Positions 7,363 to 16,666 of a stretch of DNA of 64,000 bases are shown here, piece after piece. How positions within the stretch are numbered: position 1 is the stretch's first letter; every line of letters begins with the position of its first letter. Source of the stretch: UBA1205 sp045534635 (GTDB taxonomy: Bacteria > Bacteroidota > Bacteroidia > Bacteroidales > WCHB1-69); NCBI GenBank assembly GCA_045534635.1, contig JAZSKB010000038.1, positions 35,004 through 99,003 of the forward strand. The letters run 5' to 3'. Below the pieces are notes generated by a model. It saw only the letters and a program-made list of their open reading frames with translations. It was not told the DNA's origin and did not search any database. The translations under genes were made by a program, and so were the position numbers.

Positions 7363-10300
7363 GTAAAAAATACATTCTTGTATTATTTTGTATTTCAAGT
7401 ATTTTAAGTATTCAGGGACAATCATTTGTAGGAACACAAATAGAGGTAAACAACACCGACCAAGGCGGATTACAATGTCGGATACCATTGTCTTTGCCTT
7501 CTGGAGGAGCGGGATTAACCCCAGAATTGTCAATTGTTTACAATAGTCAATCACATAGTGGTATTATTGGTAATGGTTGGGATTTAGGTGGTTTGTCGGC
7601 AATAGTTCGCACTCCCAAAAACCTATATTACGATGGAAAAATTTCGGCTATCACTTTAGATACTTTCGACAGATTTTCGTTAGATGGTCAACGTTTGCTT
7701 GTCACCAATAAAAAACAATATGGAAACGAAAGTTGTATTTACGGAACAGAAGAAGAAAGTTTTGTAAGAATTACTTCCAAAAATTATAGTTACCATGTAC
7801 CACAATATTTTATAGCAACAATGGACAATGGCAACGTTGCAAGATACCAAGCCTCTGAAATGAATGCCAAATTACATTGGTACATAGATAGTTTAGCCGA
7901 TAAAAATGGCAATTACATTCGTTATCATTTCAAATCAGAAAACAACTTTTTACGAATAGATTCCATTGCTTATACGGGCAATCATTTTGCGGGAATAAAA
8001 CCATACAATAAAATAGAATTCTTATACGATACTTGCCTCAATTTCAACAACATACGTTATGTTGCTCAAATGGAAATTATTCAAAGATTTCTTTTAAAAG
8101 AAATTGTTGTCAAAAGTCAAGGCGAAATTGTTCGCAGGTATCAACTTAAATATGAAAACTTTAACAATTCATTTCCGCGTTTGATTCAAGTATTAGAAAT
8201 AGGAAGCGACAATAAACCTTTTAAACCAATAAAATTAGAATATCTTTATAATAATTCAGAATTTCAACAATGGGAAGATGAAGGATTTAAAATCACCTCA
8301 CCAGTACAACGGCTTATGTGTGGTAATTTTTATAGTAGCGACACTACAACATTTATTCGAGCAAGATTGTACGAAGGCAAAATTCTCTACGGCGATAAAA
8401 ACGAAAAAGGCGGTATTATTGGACCATGGAGACATCCTGCTGGAGGCAATTATTTAGCGGTAACATTCAATGCTTTTACTTGTGATATTGATGCCAATCA
8501 TTCCGATGAAATTTTGTTTAATGTCGCCATTAGCACAAAAAATAATTCTATTTACGACAAAGGAATGGTTTATTGGTGTCGATATGAGAACAATGGAGGA
8601 AAATACCAATGGACTGCCCGACAACTTCAAGAAAATACAAATCCTAACCAAGTTGTTTTTGGTAATTTCGATGATAATCCTCTACTTGATTATATTTTTG
8701 TTAAAGATGGTAAATTATACGTACATCCTAATTTTTGTGATAGTAGATATACGGCAAGTGCTACCACTATATCCATCAGTGAATATGAAAAATTAGAATC
8801 TGTGGACATCAATGGTGATGGTGTTTTAGAATTGATGGTCATTCCCCCTTCAAATGGAGGACGCGTTTATAAAAATGCCAATTCTGTAAATATTAATTTT
8901 CAGATTTTAAATTGTAATATTCCTAATCTTTTTTTTAATCGAGACTATAGGTTTCATGTTTACTTTGGTGATGTCAATGGTGATGGTATTTCTGATATGA
9001 TAAGACCTCTTCCAAAAAGAAACTGGATACCAGAAGACACTATTTTTTGGAGTGTCAATCTTGGAACGGGAAATGGATTTTCTTCTGTTGTATATTCCTC
9101 TTCTATAAGATTTTACCCAACTCATTCAGAATCAACATCTTTACAATTGCTTGACCTCAACGGAGACGGTTGCGATGATTTTATTGTTGGCTCTGATATT
9201 AAGGGACTTAACTCTTATACTGCCATTTCTGCATATATCAGCAATAGTTTTTGCCTTACTAATATGATGTTACGAGAATTTCACACTACACAAATTATGA
9301 ACTCTACTTTCAATCTTATTGCCAAAGATAATATGATGAATGTACCTTATTGTTACACAGATATTAATAACGATGGCATTGTTGATTTTACTTGTGTTCA
9401 CTATAAAGAAGGACATCTTATCGGTGTTATTTCCAAAAAATATCCAATGACTTTACTCAATAAAATTACGGATACTTGGGGAAATATTTACACCATTACT
9501 TATGAACACAAAAATCTCAGACCTGCTTTTAATGGAAAAGTCAACAAAATTCATCACGGACAAAAAACAAATGTCGTTTTGCTCAAAAATATCAAACTAA
9601 CAAAAAATGACGAAGCGAAAACCATTATCTTTAATAAACATTTCACTTACAATTCTTCTGTTTATAACTATAATAAACGTGCATTTTTAGGTTTTCTTAA
9701 TATTCAAACGATAGATACTATACAAGCATACCAAGAAATTTCTACTTACGAATACAATTCTTCTTTTCAACGAGTTTTACCAAAAACATACAGAAAAACG
9801 GCTATTGCTTCGGAAAACATTCTCAATAACAATATTATACACAATTACACTTATACTAATGCAATTCAAGGGCTTACCAATGGATTGACAAAAACATATC
9901 AATCGGCTATCAATCTAATAGATAATGGAATAAGTAAAACAATGACGACTTCTATTGATATTTCTTCTGGAAGAATTTCAAAAACAACTTCTGCGTACAA
10001 TGGACAATGGAAAGAAGAAACTTCTTTTACATACGGAGAAGCCGCACTTGCTGACGGTAGAAAATTGACAAAAGTTGTTCAAGAAAGACATTGGAAACAA
10101 ATCGCAAACACATTGGAAAACAATTATTTAAAAGACACAACCTTTTATATTTACAACAATGGTGACCCTATTGTTGTACAAACTCGACAAGATGGACAAA
10201 TGTTCACCACACGTTTCGATTACGATTTTACTTTTGGCGTATTAAAAAGCAAATCTATCGGTTCTACTACGTCAAAATCAGAATTTTACGATTACGATTC

Positions 10301-13300
10301 TTTAAAAAGATTTGTTACTGTCAAAAGAACTCTGTACAATTTTACTGAATTTTGGGATTACGATTGTTGGGGAAATATTTTGACTTACACCGATATAAAC
10401 AACAATACAACAAGTTACGATTACGATGGTTTTGGCAGAATCAAAAATATTTATTATCCTGACGGAGTTCATGAACATTTTACCTATTCTATGGATAATC
10501 TTTTAGGTATTGACATTGCTGACATCAAATATTCTATTATGAAAAGAAGAAACAATACTATTGTTTCTATTGCTTATTTTGATGCTCTTCTCAATGAAAT
10601 TTTAACAAAAAATATCAATAGTTTTGTTAGAAAAAAATACGATATTAAAGGAAGATTGATTGCGGTTTCTTATCCTTTTATTGCAAGTAAATCTCCAACA
10701 AATTGGCATACATATACTTACAATGCTATGGACTTGCTTCAAAGGGAAGTTTCGCCTTTGGTTAACTATCAATATAATTATCAATGTTTTGCTTCTAATA
10801 ACACTATTAAAACTTCTATTAATGATAAGTTAAGGGAAACTATCAGCACTAAAACGGTTTTAGCTAATGGTTTGGTTGATAAAATTGAAATTGATGTCAA
10901 CGGGGACAATTACAACGTTACTTCTTTTAGTTATTCCGCTGAAAAAGTAAACAATATTTCTGTTATGAAAACTTCTATCGTTACCAATAACGCTTCTTCG
11001 ACTTCTATTTTTACCGATTTCAGAAATAGACAAATTAAAACCGTTGATTCTGACGCTGGTACAACAAATTCCTCTTACAACGATTTCGATGAACTTGTTG
11101 CTCACACCGATGCTAACAATATCACGGCTTATTATACTTACGATAGCATTAGCAGAGTTACTTCCATTGCTTACGACGATGGCTCGGTGATTGAATACAC
11201 TTACGATAGTAACAATTGTAAAGGAACGCTTTCTAAAGAAGTTTTTAACAATAACGCTATTGAGTATTTTTACGATTCTTTGGCAAGAATTTTAAGAAAA
11301 ACATATATTGTTGACAATCTGAATTTTACATACAATTATGCTTACGATAATCTGGGTAGATTGAATCAAATCGTTTATCCTAATAATATAAAAATCAATT
11401 ATTTACATAACTCTTACGACCAACTTGAAGAAATTAAACTCAATGATGAAAGTATTTATAAAATTATAACAAGAGATGCTCGCTATCTTAAACCAACTTC
11501 TTTACAATTGGGAAAAAATCACGGAAAAGCATTTACTTTCAATCATTTAGGTCAATTGACGGAAAATGTTTGCAAAAAAGGAAAAACAAACACCATTTTT
11601 AATAACAATAATCAACATTATCAAGAGGTTAACTCCGCTAAAATTGAAGAGGTTAAGTTAAAAAACAACAAACAAAAATCTTTCCTTTCTAATTCTGCCT
11701 CTATGAATTTACCAACTTCTTTTACATTTACAGATACTACTATCTTTGAAAAATATTATTATTATAATCTATTCATTCCTAATAGATTATCATCAATTTC
11801 AGAGAACAAACCGATAAATTTGCCCTCAGAACAGCCTATTAATGCTTATGATACAAAACCTTTTCAATCTGAAGAGTATTTTAGATACGATAATTTAGAT
11901 AGATTAACGACAAATGAACGGAATATTGTCCGTGATGTTTGGATAGCAAGATTTGACAATCCGACGAATGGATTTTATGTTAAAATGGACGGAAGAGATA
12001 CTTTGCAAGAACTTCTCTACGATAAAACAAAAATGATTGAAAATTCTGCTGTCGGCACTTTCTCTTATGATAATAAATCTCACGCTATCAATTCGGTACA
12101 ACCAATAAATGATTCTGTTATTAGTCCCGCTACTTGCAATATTGCTTACAACATTTTTAACAAAACACAAACAATAACAGAAGATAAAAAACGTTATGAT
12201 ATTACATATTTCCCTAACCAACAGCGGGCTATGACAACTTACACGTTTAACGGTATAGAGCAAGAAAAGAAAATTTATGCAGGTGTGGAGTTTGAGAAAA
12301 ATCTCTCTTCCAACACCACATATTCTTATATCTACGCTGGAAATGAACCGATTGCCGTTTATATACAAAACGATAGCAACAAACTTTATTATTTGCATTC
12401 GGTTCTCAATGGTAGCATCTCTTATATTACTGATACAGAAGGAAATAAAGTGGATACACTTTCTTACACGCCTTTTGGACAAAGAAGAATGTTCTCCGAT
12501 TGGAGCAAAACAGACACCGCTAAACACCTTATTGACAGAGGTTTTACTGGACAGCAACATTTGGATAACTTTGCCCTTATTAACTTTAACGGTAGAATGT
12601 ACGACCCTGTTTTGGCTCACTTTTTAAGTCCTGACCCGTACATACAAAACCCAGAAAACCCACTAAACCACAATAGATATTCCTATTGCTTGTTCTCTCC
12701 GCTGCAATATGTGGACCCGACAGGATTGCTGATATGGCATCCCGATAAAAATGGTAATTTAGTAGCAGACCCAGGAGATGATTATAATACTTTAAAAACA
12801 TATTTAATCACTATATATGGAGATGAAAGTAAAATCCCTGCCTCTGAATGGGATTACTTTAAATCTCAAATTGATAATTATCTACTCTCTACTGGTGGAA
12901 CTGATTTAACAGGTATGCAACTTTCTTCAGAAATGGGAACATTTGAAAATTTAGTCGGAAAATTTCTTGTAACAAGATTTAATGAAAATCAAGATTGGGG
13001 TCTTCCAGAAAATCCTGATTATCATGAATGTTCTCCTACTACATTCAATAGAGTAAATTTGGCAACCGAATTTGTTTATGGAAAGAAAATGTTAGGTAAA
13101 TTTGGTTGGAATAATTCCATTTATAGTAGTTGGAATGGACATTCCAAAGATAGTTATCCAACATGGGGAGCTCCAATAATTGCACATTTAGGGTTAGGGC
13201 AGTCTGTAAACAAAAATGATTTTCAAAGTGGATTACTACCTGGTGCTATAATTGGATTACAGAGTATTTATTATAATGGAGGTCATTCATCAATTTTTAT

Positions 13301-13415
13301 TGGATATCTAGGGAATAGCATAATTGAATGGGGACATACTGGAAAATATATAAGAAATATTAATGATAGTGATTTCCATAGTAAGAGAATAGTGAGAGCA
13401 ACAAATTTCAAATGA
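7341..13415 (+). CDS. Giant RHS/YD-repeat polymorphic toxin with papain-fold peptidase tip
   Basis: A 2024-residue exported protein. Order: signal peptide (to about residue 27, SIQGQ); SpvB/TcdB-like N-terminal domain (LPSGGAGLTPELSIVYNS); FG-GAP/VCBS calcium-binding-like units at about 488-685 (DINGDGV, DVNGDGI, DLNGDGC, DINNDGI); many YD repeats (YDYDGFGRIKNI, YTYDSISRVTSI) expected to form the RHS shell; RHS core ending in QYVDPTG at residues 1790-1795; then a unique tip of about 229 residues. The tip has C1897 (HECSPTTF) and H1982 (GGHSSIFIGYLGN) with a further H1999, the order and spacing of an NlpC/P60 or CHAP-like papain-fold peptidase or amidase. The RHS shell normally encapsulates such a toxin until delivery. 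No T9SS sorting domain is present. The next gene overlaps by 4 nt. Confidence 0.92.
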   Translation: MENYKKISKKYILVLFCISSILSIQGQSFVGTQIEVNNTDQGGLQCRIPLSLPSGGAGLTPELSIVYNSQSHSGIIGNGWDLGGLSAIVRTPKNLYYDGKISAITLDTFDRFSLDGQRLLVTNKKQYGNESCIYGTEEESFVRITSKNYSYHVPQYFIATMDNGNVARYQASEMNAKLHWYIDSLADKNGNYIRYHFKSENNFLRIDSIAYTGNHFAGIKPYNKIEFLYDTCLNFNNIRYVAQMEIIQRFLLKEIVVKSQGEIVRRYQLKYENFNNSFPRLIQVLEIGSDNKPFKPIKLEYLYNNSEFQQWEDEGFKITSPVQRLMCGNFYSSDTTTFIRARLYEGKILYGDKNEKGGIIGPWRHPAGGNYLAVTFNAFTCDIDANHSDEILFNVAISTKNNSIYDKGMVYWCRYENNGGKYQWTARQLQENTNPNQVVFGNFDDNPLLDYIFVKDGKLYVHPNFCDSRYTASATTISISEYEKLESVDINGDGVLELMVIPPSNGGRVYKNANSVNINFQILNCNIPNLFFNRDYRFHVYFGDVNGDGISDMIRPLPKRNWIPEDTIFWSVNLGTGNGFSSVVYSSSIRFYPTHSESTSLQLLDLNGDGCDDFIVGSDIKGLNSYTAISAYISNSFCLTNMMLREFHTTQIMNSTFNLIAKDNMMNVPYCYTDINNDGIVDFTCVHYKEGHLIGVISKKYPMTLLNKITDTWGNIYTITYEHKNLRPAFNGKVNKIHHGQKTNVVLLKNIKLTKNDEAKTIIFNKHFTYNSSVYNYNKRAFLGFLNIQTIDTIQAYQEISTYEYNSSFQRVLPKTYRKTAIASENILNNNIIHNYTYTNAIQGLTNGLTKTYQSAINLIDNGISKTMTTSIDISSGRISKTTSAYNGQWKEETSFTYGEAALADGRKLTKVVQERHWKQIANTLENNYLKDTTFYIYNNGDPIVVQTRQDGQMFTTRFDYDFTFGVLKSKSIGSTTSKSEFYDYDSLKRFVTVKRTLYNFTEFWDYDCWGNILTYTDINNNTTSYDYDGFGRIKNIYYPDGVHEHFTYSMDNLLGIDIADIKYSIMKRRNNTIVSIAYFDALLNEILTKNINSFVRKKYDIKGRLIAVSYPFIASKSPTNWHTYTYNAMDLLQREVSPLVNYQYNYQCFASNNTIKTSINDKLRETISTKTVLANGLVDKIEIDVNGDNYNVTSFSYSAEKVNNISVMKTSIVTNNASSTSIFTDFRNRQIKTVDSDAGTTNSSYNDFDELVAHTDANNITAYYTYDSISRVTSIAYDDGSVIEYTYDSNNCKGTLSKEVFNNNAIEYFYDSLARILRKTYIVDNLNFTYNYAYDNLGRLNQIVYPNNIKINYLHNSYDQLEEIKLNDESIYKIITRDARYLKPTSLQLGKNHGKAFTFNHLGQLTENVCKKGKTNTIFNNNNQHYQEVNSAKIEEVKLKNNKQKSFLSNSASMNLPTSFTFTDTTIFEKYYYYNLFIPNRLSSISENKPINLPSEQPINAYDTKPFQSEEYFRYDNLDRLTTNERNIVRDVWIARFDNPTNGFYVKMDGRDTLQELLYDKTKMIENSAVGTFSYDNKSHAINSVQPINDSVISPATCNIAYNIFNKTQTITEDKKRYDITYFPNQQRAMTTYTFNGIEQEKKIYAGVEFEKNLSSNTTYSYIYAGNEPIAVYIQNDSNKLYYLHSVLNGSISYITDTEGNKVDTLSYTPFGQRRMFSDWSKTDTAKHLIDRGFTGQQHLDNFALINFNGRMYDPVLAHFLSPDPYIQNPENPLNHNRYSYCLFSPLQYVDPTGLLIWHPDKNGNLVADPGDDYNTLKTYLITIYGDESKIPASEWDYFKSQIDNYLLSTGGTDLTGMQLSSEMGTFENLVGKFLVTRFNENQDWGLPENPDYHECSPTTFNRVNLATEFVYGKKMLGKFGWNNSIYSSWNGHSKDSYPTWGAPIIAHLGLGQSVNKNDFQSGLLPGAIIGLQSIYYNGGHSSIFIGYLGNSIIEWGHTGKYIRNINDSDFHSKRIVRATNFK
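12603..12733 (+). repeat. RHS core repeat, copy 1 (within the full-length RHS gene)
   Basis: 131-bp segment coding DPVLAHFLSPDPYIQNPENP through to QYVDPTGLL. It recurs at the same length at 14240-14370 and partly at 16358-16446, each time in front of a different tip sequence. Confidence 0.9.
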
Positions 13416-14191
13416 AAAAAATTTATTTTATACAAATTTTGTTAGTCGTTAGTATTGTTTGTACAGGACAATCCAAAATTATCATTGACGAATATCTGAT
13501 AAAAAGAACGATAACCAATGATATTTTTTACCAATGGAACATCAATGGCATTACATTTACACTTGAATCAGCAGATATAGCAATTCATCCACATAATAAG
13601 GGATTGGATACCATTTATTTTCAAAAAACAGTGAACGCACATACATACTATGACACTATTTTCTGCAACATACCTAACAATACATCGTTACTCATGACCA
13701 TTGGATGTTGTGATGATGGGTTTGACATGGTCAAAAAAGAAGATTATGACCAACTTTGCAAAAAACAATCCTTAGATAGTGATTCTGCATATTCTCTATA
13801 TCTTAATTCTTTGGATTATGGATGGTTGAAATTTGTGGTAAAAAATAAGCCCAAATCAGACACGTTGATTTTCACTTATAACAAACCCTATGTAAATTTT
13901 GGTCAAATGATTACAACAAAAAAAGATTATGGTTGGGTAACACCTTGTAAATTTGGATATATTGACAACATTATACGCATAGACATCTTCAAAAAGACTA
14001 AAAACATGTCTTTGACAACTTATGCGGACGATTTAGATTGCTCTAAAGGAACAGATGTTATGGTATGGGATATAGAAGATGAATCTCATGAAAGTATAAA
14101 ATCATTCGGCTTACGTATATTTGACAAAAAAAATGTTATCATTCAATATGATTATGCTAATGGAGAATTACAATTACAAATCGATGAATAA
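13412..14191 (+). CDS. Candidate secreted immunity protein for the RHS peptidase tip
   Basis: A 259-residue protein with a signal peptide (cleavage likely near SIVCTGQ). The start ATG overlaps the RHS stop (ATGA), the usual arrangement of an immunity gene behind a polymorphic toxin. No known domain was recognised. It is rich in D, K and aromatic residues and predicted extracytoplasmic, which fits neutralising a peptidase or amidase acting in the periplasm. Immunity function is inferred only from position, overlap and export signal. Confidence 0.65.
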   Translation: MKKIYFIQILLVVSIVCTGQSKIIIDEYLIKRTITNDIFYQWNINGITFTLESADIAIHPHNKGLDTIYFQKTVNAHTYYDTIFCNIPNNTSLLMTIGCCDDGFDMVKKEDYDQLCKKQSLDSDSAYSLYLNSLDYGWLKFVVKNKPKSDTLIFTYNKPYVNFGQMITTKKDYGWVTPCKFGYIDNIIRIDIFKKTKNMSLTTYADDLDCSKGTDVMVWDIEDESHESIKSFGLRIFDKKNVIIQYDYANGELQLQIDE

Positions 14192-14200
14192 AACAAATAT

Positions 14201-14995
14201 ATGCAAATCTTTTATACACTATACAACACAACAACAACCGACCCTGTTTTAGCACACTTCCTCTCCCCTGACCCTTATATCCAATCCCCCGAAAACCCGC
14301 TGAACTACAATAGATATTCTTATTGTTTGTTTTCTCCATTGCAATATGTTGACCCGAGCGGATTGCTGATAGATGAATGGGAAGTTAATATTAATGGTAA
14401 AATAAAGTGGGTAAGAGAAAGTAAAACTCATGTTTTATATTCTGTTGATGCCAATGGTGACCGTACAGGAGAATTTGTTGTTCTAAAAAATAGAGATATT
14501 CTTGACCAACTTGTTGAATCTGGAAAGCAAAATAAATATAAACTTTCTTTTGCAATTGGCTCCGAATCTGACCAAACTGATATGATAAAAGCATTCAAAT
14601 TTTTGGCTGACCATACGGATGTTGAATGGCGTTTAGACAGATTCCGCAACGAAAACGGAGGCAATGACTATTCTATTGGGACATCACATGATGCAGATAT
14701 ATCACCTTCCGCCAGTGATATGGGACACTCAAGTTCTTCTGTGATAGCTTTAATTCATTCTCATCCAAATATTACTCCTATAAATGAAAAAGCTAGTATG
14801 GGCTTTAAAATAGGAAATGTCACGTATGGAGATATGGCTGTTAAATATAATACTTATCCCAATAGTCTTTATTATATGTATGCTCCTACTTCTGGAAATA
14901 TATGGGAAATTCGCAATTATGGTCAATCTCCCCGTTTCATTAAACAAACCCATAATTATAAAGATTTTCTTTTTGGAACATTAAACACTCGATAA
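14201..14995 (+). CDS. Displaced RHS C-terminal cassette with JAB-like toxin domain
   Basis: A 264-residue frame that begins with the RHS core end (DPVLAHFLSPDPYI to QYVDPSG, about residues 14-55) and continues into a different tip. The tip contains IALIHSHPNITP (H186, H188) followed by VTYGDMA (T208, D211), a JAMM-like H-x-H-x(n)-[S/T]-x-x-D zinc-site pattern, matching the JAB-like toxin family seen at RHS tips in Bacteroidota. It lacks an RHS shell and signal peptide, so it is probably silent, or expressed only after recombining through the 131-bp core repeat into the full RHS gene. The ATG at 14201 is 9 nt after the preceding stop and may not be functional. Confidence 0.82.
   Translation: MQIFYTLYNTTTTDPVLAHFLSPDPYIQSPENPLNYNRYSYCLFSPLQYVDPSGLLIDEWEVNINGKIKWVRESKTHVLYSVDANGDRTGEFVVLKNRDILDQLVESGKQNKYKLSFAIGSESDQTDMIKAFKFLADHTDVEWRLDRFRNENGGNDYSIGTSHDADISPSASDMGHSSSSVIALIHSHPNITPINEKASMGFKIGNVTYGDMAVKYNTYPNSLYYMYAPTSGNIWEIRNYGQSPRFIKQTHNYKDFLFGTLNTR
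14240..14370 (+). repeat. RHS core repeat, copy 2
   Basis: Same 131-bp length as copy 1 (12603-12733), mostly with silent differences, ending at GATTGCTGAT in both copies. Candidate site for homologous tip exchange. Confidence 0.9.
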
Positions 14996-14997
14996 GT

Positions 14998-15606
14998 ATG
15001 TACAAATTAATAATAATCTTTCTTTTCTCTCTTTTTTTTATTGTTAGTAGTTGTCATAGAGAAAATATTTATGATGAAAAAATAATTTCCAATTCAGATT
15101 TTTCTTTAGAAAAAGATATTTCCAAGTTTTCTGAAACGATGAAAGACGAGGATACTATATTCGTTTGTGCAGATTTATCTGTTTGCATGCTAAGACTGAA
15201 ATATTACAATCGTATAACAAAGAATCATGATACCATATATATAGAAACAACATCCATAGACAATACAGAAAACAATGATGGAATTATAATTAATCATGGA
15301 AAAACAATTTATACAAAAAATCCCAATGATTCCCTAAATTTAGAAGATATGATTTGCTATATACAAAAAAACGCAAATAAAGACAAAGATTTATATCGTC
15401 CAACATTACAAATCACACATAATAATGATACGCTTTCATATCAATTAAATGGTATATTAAAAATTTTAGACCTTACACATTATTATATTACCATCATGGA
15501 AAAATTTTATCCAATAGAAGAAATATATCCATTTTATGAAATCATAAACAATGAAAAAAATAATCATAAAATTGATAGTATTGTTCCTCATTATGAAATA
15601 AAATAA
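14998..15606 (+). CDS. Lipoprotein, candidate immunity protein for the JAB-like tip
   Basis: A 202-residue protein with a lipoprotein signal peptide (MYKLIIIFLFSLFFIVSSC, lipobox VSSC). It starts 2 nt after the stop of the JAB-like cassette. No family was recognised. Position and membrane anchoring suggest it protects against the adjacent tip toxin; this is inference. Confidence 0.6.
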   Translation: MYKLIIIFLFSLFFIVSSCHRENIYDEKIISNSDFSLEKDISKFSETMKDEDTIFVCADLSVCMLRLKYYNRITKNHDTIYIETTSIDNTENNDGIIINHGKTIYTKNPNDSLNLEDMICYIQKNANKDKDLYRPTLQITHNNDTLSYQLNGILKILDLTHYYITIMEKFYPIEEIYPFYEIINNEKNNHKIDSIVPHYEIK

Positions 15607-15621
15607 TAAAAAAGTAGAAAA

Positions 15622-16335
15622 ATGAAATTAAAAAAACTTTTTTTATCTGTAACAATAAATATAGTGTTGATAATCGCATTATCTATTAGTTTATATTGTA
15701 TTATAAAGCAAAGGCAGGTCATAAGAACTACTATTGAAATAATAGAAGAAATGACAAAAGAAACAAAAGAAGACTTTGCTAATGATTTTCAATATTTTGA
15801 AATGCAAAAATCTTTCATTGAAGAAGATATAGATTCTTTTTATCTGAAAAAAAATGAAAATATTGATAATGTAAAAAAGTATTATGAAGCAACAATAGGT
15901 TTTCATACTGAAAATAAATTGGTTTTTAACACAATAAAACGGATGTCTCCACAATCAATGCATTATGAATTATTCTCAAAACTAATAGAATATCAATTCA
16001 TTACAAGAATAACAAAAAAGGGCTATACAAGTTTCTTTTGGTTAGATGGTGTTGGAATAAATATCATATCCAAACAAGATACGATTAATTTAGGGGAAAA
16101 GTATGTATCTGAATTTATTCTTTCGGGAGATATTTTTAACAAAAAACAAAATCCTATAATTGTAATGGACAGTGATACACTGATGGTTTATGACAACTTT
16201 TTTTATGGTTCTTATCAATTTATGGAAAACACTGAAAAAAGAGGAACTATCAAACATCAAGGTTATATGACATTTTTTCATCCGTCAATGGGGACAACTA
16301 AACTTCCTATAGATTTTGAATATTATGTAAAATAA
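15622..16335 (+). CDS. Membrane-anchored hypothetical protein in the RHS array
   Basis: A 237-residue protein with one N-terminal membrane helix (about residues 7-27) and an extracytoplasmic domain beginning with a charged helical stretch (EEMTKETKEDFANDF). No family recognised. It lies between the lipoprotein and the third RHS fragment, so it may be a second immunity factor or the immunity gene of a lost tip. Confidence 0.6.
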   Translation: MKLKKLFLSVTINIVLIIALSISLYCIIKQRQVIRTTIEIIEEMTKETKEDFANDFQYFEMQKSFIEEDIDSFYLKKNENIDNVKKYYEATIGFHTENKLVFNTIKRMSPQSMHYELFSKLIEYQFITRITKKGYTSFFWLDGVGINIISKQDTINLGEKYVSEFILSGDIFNKKQNPIIVMDSDTLMVYDNFFYGSYQFMENTEKRGTIKHQGYMTFFHPSMGTTKLPIDFEYYVK

Positions 16336-16340
16336 TAAAA

Positions 16341-16619
16341 ATGACAAATACTTTCACCTATATCCAATCCCCCGAAAACCCACTAAAACACAATAGATAT
16401 TCCTATTGCCTGTTCTCACCTTTGCAGTATGTTGACCCGAGTGGGGAGATGTATAACCCTATTTTTGATTGGCAAGGCAATTTTCTTGGAACTGACGATA
16501 GAGGAATACAAGGAGAAGCAATTATTATGAATAAATGGGATTTTGTTCAAAACATGTCTCACGAAGAGACTTTGAAAAAAGGAATTAAAAGAAGCGAATT
16601 GCCTGAAATCGAATTCTAA
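16341..16619 (+). pseudogene. Truncated third RHS C-terminal cassette
   Basis: A 92-residue frame starting in the RHS core (YIQSPENPLKHNRYSYCLF to QYVDPSG) and continuing about 54 residues (DWQGNFLGTDDRGIQGEAII, NMSHEETLKKG) before a stop. The start of a tip domain is recognisable but is too short to be a toxin, so the cassette looks truncated. It lacks the DPVLAHFLSPDP segment present in copies 1 and 2. The convergent DUF819 gene ends 47 bp further on, with no immunity gene between them. Confidence 0.75.
16358..16446 (+). repeat. RHS core repeat, copy 3 (partial)
   Basis: About 89 bp matching the 3' two thirds of the 131-bp core repeat of copies 1 and 2. Confidence 0.85.
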
Positions 16620-16666
16620 TGTAATAACCTATCTCAAAAAATATCGTAAAAAAATTCAGCAATTTT

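Noticed and set aside
11904..12620. A 238-codon open frame antisense to the RHS gene
   Set aside because: No family features, and the sense strand clearly encodes the conserved RHS core.
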